Positions 1 to 5,341 of a DNA stretch of 6,552 nucleotides are shown piece by piece. Each line of letters opens with the position of its first letter. The stretch's first letter is position 1. Position numbers and translations under genes: made by a program. The stretch comes from Phormidesmis priestleyi (GTDB lineage: Bacteria; Cyanobacteriota; Cyanobacteriia; Phormidesmidales; Phormidesmidaceae). The notes beneath the pieces are model-generated. The model ran no database searches. It was not told the origin of the DNA and worked only from the letters and a program-made list of their open reading frames with translations. The DNA is taken from contig QBMP01000003.1 in assembly GCA_003242115.1 (NCBI GenBank), positions 51,365-57,916 of the forward strand, given 5' to 3'.

Positions 1-125
1 GTACAAGCTATCGCTTAGCTGTGCGCAATCGCCGGGGCAGCGACCATGTAGATTTGCCAACTTTTCCTAGTGAAATGCTCGGCACGAATTCTATGCCAAG
101 TTTCGCTAAGAATTCTGACATCTAA
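1..125 (+). CDS. Possible C-terminal tail of a plus-strand gene (partial)
   Basis: The frame beginning at base 3 is open from the left edge to a TAA at 123-125 and gives about 40 residues, starting TSYRLAVRNRRGSDHVDLPT and ending in FAKNSDI. The composition looks like ordinary protein and codon use resembles the neighbouring genes. The other two plus frames stop at 16-18 and 68-70. I recognise no family. If real, the gene converges on the SLH gene that ends at 229, and the inverted repeat just downstream would fit an end-of-gene position. A 40-codon open frame at a window edge can arise by chance, so this is only a plausible call. Confidence 0.35.
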   Translation, partial: TSYRLAVRNRRGSDHVDLPTFPSEMLGTNSMPSFAKNSDI

Positions 126-127
126 AT

Positions 128-172
128 CTAATAAGAGACGTAGCCTCCGGTTTGGTAGCCCTGACTTATTAG
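128..172. terminator. Inverted repeat between convergent gene ends, possible terminator
   Basis: CTAATAAG (128-135) and CTTATTAG (165-172) are perfect 8-bp inverted copies separated by 29 bases. The spacer itself contains the direct repeat TAGCC twice (141-145 and 156-160). The element lies just past the possible plus-strand stop at 125 and before the minus-strand stop at 229. That position suits a two-way transcript end. The stem is AT-rich, the loop is long, and no clear T-run follows, so the terminator reading is weak. A small GCCT/AGGC hairpin also lies at 199-210. Confidence 0.25.
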
Positions 173-228
173 CTTCGATTTAACCTCTAAAACTGATAGC
201 CTCACTAGGCGAATCAATCAATCAACCT

Positions 229-1461
229 TTACGGCTTCACAACGTATTCAGATTCAATCGGCGCAACGGCTCCCTCTTTGACCAACGCTTGATAGATTAT
301 CGCGGCTAGCTCAGCGCGGGTAGTCGGCGTAGTGGGATCGAGCTGATTTAAGTCGGGATAATTTACTACATAGCTGCTAGCCGTCGCGGCTGCTATTTTT
401 TCGGTGGCCCATGGAGGGATTGCATTGGCGTCGGCATAGCGTGATAGGGCAGCTTGTACGTTCGACGGCGGCGCAGCATTTAGGCCAGTCACCAGCGTCG
501 TCAGAGCCTGAGCGCGAGTAACCGGCGCATTGGGATCAAACGTCTTGTTCGGAAAGCCAGTCATGAACCCGCCTCGTACCACTTCTCCAATAGATTCTCG
601 GGCCCAATAATCGTCTTTAACGTCGGAGAAGGCTAGGTTTTCCTTATCCGTCGTTAGGTCAAACGTTTTGGAGACAATCATTGCGATTTGAGCCCTAGTT
701 ACCGGCATGTCAGGTCTATAGTTACCATCTTGAAACCCAGAAATAATTCCTCGGCTGCTCAATGCGTCAATGTAGGGCTTGGCCCAGTAGTTATCGGGTA
801 CATCTTTAAAGTTAAGCGCGGCTTTTGGAGGCGCAGTAGCTGCTTCAGAAAGCGCGACTGAATTGGGTGCTGCGGAGGTTGTCGGTGCCGCCGTTGGTGA
901 TGTGGTCACGGCTGTTTCAGGGGAAGTCGCTGCCGCACCATCAGTTGCTGCCGTGATTCCAGCAACGCCAGCCGCGCCTGCTGTGCCTGCTCTCATGCTA
1001 TCCCATAGGCTTTGTTGAGGCCGTTGATTAGCCTCGCGCCTTGCGGCTGCTTGGGCGGCTAGCTGCTCACGAGCTGAAAGAGTAGCTAGGGGTGGATTGG
1101 TATTAGTAGTAGAGCGGGGTCTGGCACCTTGAGCGGTTCCTAATTCGGTAGGGCTTTCAGGCGTGGCCGAGTCAGTGTTTGGCGCAACTAAAGTCGAATT
1201 GGTATCTGTGAGTGAGTCTTTAAAGAGCGCCGTGTTGCTGCGAGTTAGACCCCAAAATAAAACGGTGCCCAAAGACAAAAAGGCAATTAGCAGCGCCACC
1301 ATCTCATCGAAAGATAGGGGTCGGCTAGGGCCAGTAAATGAACCAGTCGCTGCTGAAGCGCCAACCTCAGCGCCGCCTATTTCTGAATCGCTTTCCGGGC
1401 GGCGAGAAGCGCCAGTAGGGTTGTTGTCAGGGTCGTTGTTGGGTGGAGTAGATGAGGTCAC
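229..1461 (-). CDS. Inner-membrane-anchored S-layer homology (SLH) domain protein
   Basis: This is a 410-residue protein. Residues 1-50 are polar and rich in Pro, Ser and Gly. A single hydrophobic helix follows at about 54-72 (MVALLIAFLSLGTVLFWGL), preceded by FDE, an arrangement I recall from other cyanobacterial SLH proteins. Residues 80-215 form a low-complexity Ala/Thr/Pro/Ser linker with an Ala- and Arg-rich probable helix at 128-150. Three SLH repeats fill the C-terminus at about 217-267, 277-327 and 340-395, carrying the TRAQ, TRAQ and TRAE motifs. SLH repeats in general bind cell-wall polysaccharide. With the helix as anchor, the inferred topology is cytoplasmic N-terminus and periplasmic SLH repeats, linking the inner membrane to the wall. 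No porin barrel follows the repeats, so it is not a SomA/OprB-type outer-membrane porin. The start is GTG at 1461; the frame is closed by a stop at 1474-1476 and the next Met (54) would remove the region before the helix. No Shine-Dalgarno is evident. Confidence 0.88.
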   Translation of the reverse strand: MTSSTPPNNDPDNNPTGASRRPESDSEIGGAEVGASAATGSFTGPSRPLSFDEMVALLIAFLSLGTVLFWGLTRSNTALFKDSLTDTNSTLVAPNTDSATPESPTELGTAQGARPRSTTNTNPPLATLSAREQLAAQAAARREANQRPQQSLWDSMRAGTAGAAGVAGITAATDGAAATSPETAVTTSPTAAPTTSAAPNSVALSEAATAPPKAALNFKDVPDNYWAKPYIDALSSRGIISGFQDGNYRPDMPVTRAQIAMIVSKTFDLTTDKENLAFSDVKDDYWARESIGEVVRGGFMTGFPNKTFDPNAPVTRAQALTTLVTGLNAAPPSNVQAALSRYADANAIPPWATEKIAAATASSYVVNYPDLNQLDPTTPTTRAELAAIIYQALVKEGAVAPIESEYVVKP

Positions 1462-1492
1462 AAGAACACGGGCCTATTAGCTAGAGGTCTCT

Positions 1493-1520
1493 TTGGATGG
1501 TAAGGGTTGGATGGCAAGGG
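1493..1520. repeat. Tandem 14-bp direct repeat upstream of the SLH gene
   Basis: TTGGATGGTAAGGG (1493-1506) is followed with no gap by TTGGATGGCAAGGG (1507-1520); 13 of 14 bases match. The pair ends 31 bases before the GTG start of the SLH gene. In the sense of that gene it reads as a pyrimidine-rich CCCTTRCCATCCAA doublet, probably in the 5' untranslated leader. It may be a regulator-binding pair or a slippage duplication; nothing in the sequence decides which. Confidence 0.6.
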
Positions 1521-1535
1521 AATGGCAGACGGCGC

Positions 1536-1561
1536 AAGCTAGCTATATGCAGTGCTAGCTT
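1536..1561. promoter_or_regulatory. Perfect 8+8 bp dyad in the divergent promoter region, candidate operator
   Basis: AAGCTAGC (1536-1543) and GCTAGCTT (1554-1561) are exact inverted copies around a 10-base centre containing TATATGCAGT. The dyad lies 75 bases upstream of the SLH start and 190 bases upstream of the DUF255 start. TATA-like stretches lie inside it and at its right edge (TTATAG, 1560-1565). No good -35 hexamer partners them, so the promoter itself cannot be placed. Operator function is an inference from symmetry and position. Confidence 0.35.
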
Positions 1562-1710
1562 ATAGAAATAGAGAGTATGGGCGCAGGATTATCATCATCG
1601 GGCTAGTTACCTCGCTCATATTCCCCTGTTTCTTGCGCTTAGGCAAATCGGTCTTCTGATAGATATTGGCATCAATGCAAATGAGGCTGACTGAGTTTGC
1701 GCTTTTAGTT

Positions 1711-1738
1711 TTGATGGTTTAGTTTTTGACTTTAATAT
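1711..1738 (+). promoter_or_regulatory. Weak candidate sigma-70-type promoter for the DUF255 gene
   Basis: TTGATG (1711-1716) and TAATAT (1733-1738) each match four of six consensus bases and are 16 bases apart. The overlapping TTTAAT at 1731-1736 matches five of six but leaves only 14 bases of spacing. Transcription would begin near 1745 and leave a leader of only about six bases before the ATG at 1751. The region is AT-rich, so chance matches are expected. Confidence 0.2.
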
Positions 1739-1750
1739 TTGATCAGCTTT

Positions 1751-3880
1751 ATGACAAATCGATTGGCCCGTAGCAGTAGCTTGTATTTAAGAAAACATGC
1801 TGAGAATCCGGTGGATTGGTGGCCTTGGTGCGATCAGGCATTGGCAACGGCGAAAGCTGACAATAAGCCGATTTTTCTGTCGATTGGCTACTCTAGCTGT
1901 CATTGGTGCACGGTGATGGAGGGGGAGGCGTTTTCGGATGAGGCAATCGCTCACTACCTCAATACCTATTTTCTCCCGATAAAAGTTGATAGAGAAGAGC
2001 GCCCTGATATTGACAGTATCTATATGCAGGCGCTGCAAATGATGGTGGGGCAAGGGGGCTGGCCGCTGAACATATTCCTCACGCCCAATGATCGGGTGCC
2101 GTTTTATGGCGGTACTTATTTTCCGGTGGAGGCTAGATATGGTAGGCCAGGATTTTTGGAGGTGTTGCAGGCGTTGCGCGATCGCTACGACACCGAACCC
2201 GACCAAGTAGCTTTGGTCAAATCGCAAATACTAGGCAGCTTGAATCAATCAGCGCAGCTAGCGGCAGGTGAGCTTGATCCAGCCTTTTTGCCTGCGGGAA
2301 TTGCGGCCTGTGCCCGCACCCTCATGCCGTTTGATGCGGGCAATCGGTTTCCGATGATTCCTTACGCACGGCTAGTGCTGCAAGGCGATCGCCTACTATC
2401 TAACCTAAACGCTGATAGCAGTACCGCAGCCCCAGTTGACGCCCTACATCTCTCCCGTCAGCGGGCCTTTAACTTAGTCACGGGCGGTATTTTTGATCAG
2501 GTAGCGGGCGGCTTTCATCGCTACACCGTCGATCCGACTTGGACGGTACCCCACTTTGAAAAAATGCTCTATGACAATGGGCTGATTGTGGAGTTTTTGG
2601 CCGAGGTGTGGCAGAGCCGCGATGGCAAGGCCACTTCTGCGGAGTATCGCGCCGAGGCAACTTCTGAGGTAGCTTCCGGCGCGGCGATTGTCCGCGCCGT
2701 CGATAAAACTGTGACTTGGCTCAAGCGGGAAATGCTGGCACCTGAGGGGTTTTTCTATGCGGCGCAAGATGCTGATAATTTTACCAGCGCTGAAGCGGTG
2801 GAGCCCGAAGAAGGCGACTTTTACGTATGGTCGATGTCAGAACTCAAAGCGGCGCTGACTGAAATCGAACTTTCTGAGGTCAGCGCTGCTTTTACCATCA
2901 GTGACGCGGGCAACTTTGAGGGCCGCAACGTTTTACAGCGCAAGGCGGATGATCAGCTCAGTGAAATTGTAGAAGCCGCGCTAGACAAGCTTTTTCAGAT
3001 TCGGTACGGTGCGCCTTTGGCAGATACTCCGCTGTTTGAACCGGCTGCCGATGCGCAGGCAGCGAAGAGTCGAGATTGGCCAGGACGCATTCCGCCTGTG
3101 ACCGATACCAAAATGATTGTCGCCTGGAATGCGCTGATGATTTCGGGCTTGGCCAAGGCGGCGGTGGCTTTTGAGCGGGCGGATTATTTAGCGCTAGCGC
3201 TGAAAGTGACGCGCTATATTCAGCATCAGCAGCAGGTAGAGGGCGTTTTTTATCGGCTGAATTATGGCGGGCAAGCGGTGGTATTGGCCCAATCAGAAGA
3301 CTATGCGCTGATGATCAAGGCGCTGATAGATGTGCAGCAGGCTTGTTTAGGGTTTGAGGCGTATGTGGCTGAGGCTGACGATTGGCTGTCGGCAGCTTTA
3401 GCCCTACAAGTCCAGTTCGATCAAACCCTCGGCAGCGATCAGGGCGGCTACTTTAACGCTAGCAATGATCTAATTGTACAAGAGCGAGCCTATCAAGATA
3501 GTGCGGTGCCAGCGGCGAATGGAGTGGCTGTTACCTCGCTGGTACGGCTATTTTTGCTCACCGAAAACTTTGACTATCTCAACCAGGCTGAAGCCGCTCT
3601 AAAATCTTTTAGCACCGTTTTGCAAAAAGCGCCTCGCGCCTGTCCGAGCCTGCTGAGCGCCTTAGATTGGTTCACCCACCCGGTGCTGGTGCGCACGTCG
3701 GCTGAGCAGATTGCTTTGATGCGCGATTGGTCATTGCCGACTGGTGTGCTCAAGTTGGAGAAAAATCTGTCAGAAATGGCGATCGCGCTTGTTTGTCGAG
3801 GCTTAAGCTGCCTTAAGCCTGCTACAGATTTGGCGATGATGCGCCAGCAAATAGAACAGAGTCAGCAAATCAGGCCGTAG
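1751..3880 (+). CDS. DUF255 / YyaL-type thioredoxin-domain protein
   Basis: This 709-residue protein matches the family of Bacillus YyaL and animal SPATA20 (SSP411), and its length is close to the usual 650-750. The N-terminal thioredoxin-like domain (about 1-165) has the family blocks [11 protein letters not shown] (16-26), the redox-type motif C50-H-W-C53, [10 protein letters not shown] (79-88), [11 protein letters not shown] (102-112) and FYGGTYFP (118-125). An alpha-helical barrel resembling glycan epimerases and glycosidases follows, with [15 protein letters not shown] (245-259), [12 protein letters not shown] (266-277), QDADNF (339-344), GDFYVW (355-360), [16 protein letters not shown] (452-467) and a late AANGVA (588-593). 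The enzymatic reaction is not established for the family as far as I know. No signal peptide is visible, so it is probably cytoplasmic. I chose the ATG at 1751 because homologues begin MTNRLA; an in-frame TTG four codons upstream is less likely. The stretch 290-319 looks longer than I expect for the family. The gene is divergent from the SLH gene and convergent with the ATPase gene. Confidence 0.9.
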   Translation: MTNRLARSSSLYLRKHAENPVDWWPWCDQALATAKADNKPIFLSIGYSSCHWCTVMEGEAFSDEAIAHYLNTYFLPIKVDREERPDIDSIYMQALQMMVGQGGWPLNIFLTPNDRVPFYGGTYFPVEARYGRPGFLEVLQALRDRYDTEPDQVALVKSQILGSLNQSAQLAAGELDPAFLPAGIAACARTLMPFDAGNRFPMIPYARLVLQGDRLLSNLNADSSTAAPVDALHLSRQRAFNLVTGGIFDQVAGGFHRYTVDPTWTVPHFEKMLYDNGLIVEFLAEVWQSRDGKATSAEYRAEATSEVASGAAIVRAVDKTVTWLKREMLAPEGFFYAAQDADNFTSAEAVEPEEGDFYVWSMSELKAALTEIELSEVSAAFTISDAGNFEGRNVLQRKADDQLSEIVEAALDKLFQIRYGAPLADTPLFEPAADAQAAKSRDWPGRIPPVTDTKMIVAWNALMISGLAKAAVAFERADYLALALKVTRYIQHQQQVEGVFYRLNYGGQAVVLAQSEDYALMIKALIDVQQACLGFEAYVAEADDWLSAALALQVQFDQTLGSDQGGYFNASNDLIVQERAYQDSAVPAANGVAVTSLVRLFLLTENFDYLNQAEAALKSFSTVLQKAPRACPSLLSALDWFTHPVLVRTSAEQIALMRDWSLPTGVLKLEKNLSEMAIALVCRGLSCLKPATDLAMMRQQIEQSQQIRP
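2629..2669 (+). repeat. 27-bp-period in-frame repeat inside the DUF255 gene
   Basis: GGCCACTTCTGCGG (2629-2642) recurs as GGCAACTTCTGAGG (2656-2669) with two mismatches. The offset is 27 bases, exactly nine codons, so the protein shows ATSAE and then ATSEV. The repeat lies in the Ala/Ser/Glu-rich stretch at residues 290-319, between the conserved LYDNG block and the TWLKREM block. It looks like an expansion by small slippage in a surface loop. Confidence 0.45.
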
Positions 3881-3935
3881 ATCATCAGGAAATAAAGTTT
3901 TGAGGGCTGAATCTAGCATTAGCTGCCGAGTCTGG

Positions 3936-3953
3936 GCGTTGCGATCGCAACGC
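3936..3953. terminator. 18-bp perfect palindrome around a HIP1 site, possible two-way terminator
   Basis: GCGTTGCGATCGCAACGC reads the same on both strands and has GCGATCGC (3941-3948) at its centre. As RNA it could form a 7-bp GC-rich stem with a GAUC loop in either direction. It lies 55 bases after the DUF255 stop and 86 bases beyond the ATPase stop, between two convergent genes, where a shared transcript end is expected. No T-run follows on either strand. Cyanobacterial terminators often lack one, but this keeps the call tentative. An ATTCG-type short tandem repeat follows at about 3969-3983. Confidence 0.35.
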
Positions 3954-4039
3954 GCCTCTAGATCAATCTATTCGATTCGATTCAATCCCTCAATGATCAG
4001 GCGCTACCTTCCTATCAAAACTGACCGTTTAAGATGCCC

Positions 4040-5221
4040 CTATGAAGCGGCTGCAAAGCGGATTTTGAGATAGTCATCTTCCATTGTGGCCCCAGATGGG
4101 GTCAGCGCGGCCAAGGCTTGAGGCAACACCAAATTACGACGGTGATTTCCAATCCGAATATTGAGTTCATCAGCCGTTTTGCTCAGCTCTACTTGGTCTT
4201 TAGGAATGCCGGGTAAATACACCTCTAAGCTGTAATTATTCTCCTCTTGCACCACTCTAAGCGTCGTTTCTTTGTAATACACCTGAGACGGATCTTCGTC
4301 GCCATACAGCGTTTCTTTCAGGCGCTCAAGCGCTTCCATCCCGCACATTTCTTCAGAATAAAGCGGCACTTCTTTCACCGGCAGTGGGTGAAAGTTATCG
4401 TGAATTTCCTTTCTATACTTGGTTTGCTGATCTTTCCAGCGCTGAAAAAACGGATCGCTCACCGTATCGGGAATAATCCGATTTGCCACCACCATATCGG
4501 TAGCGACGTTGTACAAGCTCAAATAGGCATGAGCCCTGAGCGACTCTTTAATCACCATTTTTTCGGGGTTGGTCACTAGCCGCACCGAGGTAATAGTCGG
4601 ATCAGAAAGGATTTTTTCAAGGGCCTCTAGCTGCTCATAAAACTCGTATGGCGCATCCATTACCTCTTTTGTCGGTAGTGAAAAGCCCGCTATAGGCCGG
4701 AAAAGCGGCTCCACCAATGGCCGCAGCGCTGTAGAAACTGCCTGAAACGGCTTGTATAGCTTGCGCATGTACCAGCCTGCGACTTCCGGCAAGCTCAGCA
4801 GCCGCAGCGCTGTCCCGGTGGGCGCAGAGTCAATAATCAGCACATCGTACTCAGCTTCATCGTAATGGCGCTTCATGCGCACCAGGCTAAAAATTTCGTC
4901 CATACCGGGCAAGATAGCCAGCTCTTCGGCTTCAATACCTTCTAAACCCCTAGCTTGAAGCACTTGAGTAATGTAGCGTTTGACCGCGCCCCAGTTACCC
5001 TCTAGCTCTCTGAGGGCGTCGAGCTCTGCGCCCCAGAGGTTGTCTTTGATTTCTTTAGGGTCGTGGCTGAGTTCAATATCAAAGCTGTCGGCCAGAGAAT
5101 GGGCCGGATCGGTGCTAAGTACGAGGGTTTTGTAGCCTAATTCAGCGCAGCGCAGACCAGTCGCAGCCGCTACTGAGGTTTTACCAACTCCCCCTTTCCC
5201 GGTCATCAAAAGTACGCGCAT
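4040..5221 (-). CDS. get3d: Get3/ArsA-family ATPase with C-terminal alpha-crystallin domain (Get3d type)
   Basis: This 393-residue protein has one ATPase domain and so is not the two-domain arsenite pump ATPase. Near its N-terminus is the deviant Walker A GKGGVGKT (8-15). Switch I is [13 protein letters not shown] (36-48), switch II is [12 protein letters not shown] (131-142), and the nucleotide-base loop lies around VTNPEKM (216-222). Residues 147-183 form a hydrophobic helical stretch where Get3 proteins hold clients. Residues about 316-390 match an Hsp20/alpha-crystallin fold ([10 protein letters not shown], then a DELNIRIG strand and NLVLP). This combination is known as Get3d in cyanobacteria and plastids. 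Get3 relatives bind hydrophobic tail segments of membrane proteins in the cytoplasm; the client of Get3d is not settled. The CxxC zinc pair of fungal and animal Get3 is absent (only C25 and C293). The start is ATG at 5221, which puts the P-loop at its usual distance; a TTG nine codons earlier is rejected. The amidase gene ends 120 bases upstream on the same strand. Confidence 0.92.
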   Translation of the reverse strand: MRVLLMTGKGGVGKTSVAAATGLRCAELGYKTLVLSTDPAHSLADSFDIELSHDPKEIKDNLWGAELDALRELEGNWGAVKRYITQVLQARGLEGIEAEELAILPGMDEIFSLVRMKRHYDEAEYDVLIIDSAPTGTALRLLSLPEVAGWYMRKLYKPFQAVSTALRPLVEPLFRPIAGFSLPTKEVMDAPYEFYEQLEALEKILSDPTITSVRLVTNPEKMVIKESLRAHAYLSLYNVATDMVVANRIIPDTVSDPFFQRWKDQQTKYRKEIHDNFHPLPVKEVPLYSEEMCGMEALERLKETLYGDEDPSQVYYKETTLRVVQEENNYSLEVYLPGIPKDQVELSKTADELNIRIGNHRRNLVLPQALAALTPSGATMEDDYLKIRFAAAS

Positions 5222-5236
5222 AGCAAGTGGGCCTGT

Positions 5237-5262
5237 AAAGAATGTCAAAGTTAACGTTCTTT
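5237..5262. promoter_or_regulatory. Imperfect hairpin with a TTGACA hexamer in the get3d leader
   Basis: AAAGAATGT (5237-5245) pairs with ACGTTCTTT (5254-5262) at eight of nine positions around an 8-base loop. It lies 16-41 bases upstream of the get3d ATG. On the minus strand TTGACA (5248-5243) is a perfect -35 hexamer, but the matching -10 position would fall on the start codon and is poor there. It is therefore unlikely to drive the annotated start. The hairpin could be an attenuator, an operator or a remnant terminator of the amidase gene. Confidence 0.2.
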
Positions 5263-5268
5263 TACTTT

Positions 5269-5305
5269 AGCGAGTTTTTGAGCGAGTTTTGGGATGAGTT
5301 TTGGG
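5269..5305. repeat. Three tandem 12-13 bp direct repeats between amidase and get3d
   Basis: The copies are AGCGAGTTTTTG (5269-5280), AGCGAGTTTTGGG (5281-5293) and ATGAGTTTTGGG (5294-5305), directly adjacent. In the sense of both flanking genes they read as CAAAACTC-type units. They occupy the middle of the 120-bp spacer, 48 bases before the get3d ATG. A spacing of about 12-13 bp is near one helical turn, which would suit side-by-side protein binding. A non-functional slippage array is equally possible. Confidence 0.55.
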
Positions 5306-5341
5306 CTAAAAAGGGTGAATTGCTCAGAAGACAGCGCCCCG

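Noticed and set aside
1163..1480. 105-residue open frame on the plus strand opposite the SLH gene start
   Set aside because: It is antisense to the low-complexity N-terminal region of a clear gene and has no recognisable domain.
1739..1750. TTG start four codons upstream in the DUF255 gene
   Set aside because: Family members begin with the MTNRLA-type sequence, which starts at the ATG at 1751.
1787..2767. Open frames on the minus strand opposite the DUF255 gene
   Set aside because: All are antisense to conserved family motifs; none has a plausible domain or start context.
4040..5221. Arsenic resistance cassette
   Set aside because: The ATPase has only one domain and carries an alpha-crystallin tail. 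No arsB, arsC, arsD or arsR lies nearby.
5222..5248. Nine-residue TTG-started N-terminal extension of the ATPase
   Set aside because: The ATG at 5221 gives the [11 protein letters not shown] start expected for the family, with the P-loop at residue 8. The extension has no Shine-Dalgarno support.
5269..5305. CRISPR-like array
   Set aside because: The units are only 12-13 bp, lie directly adjacent and have no spacers.
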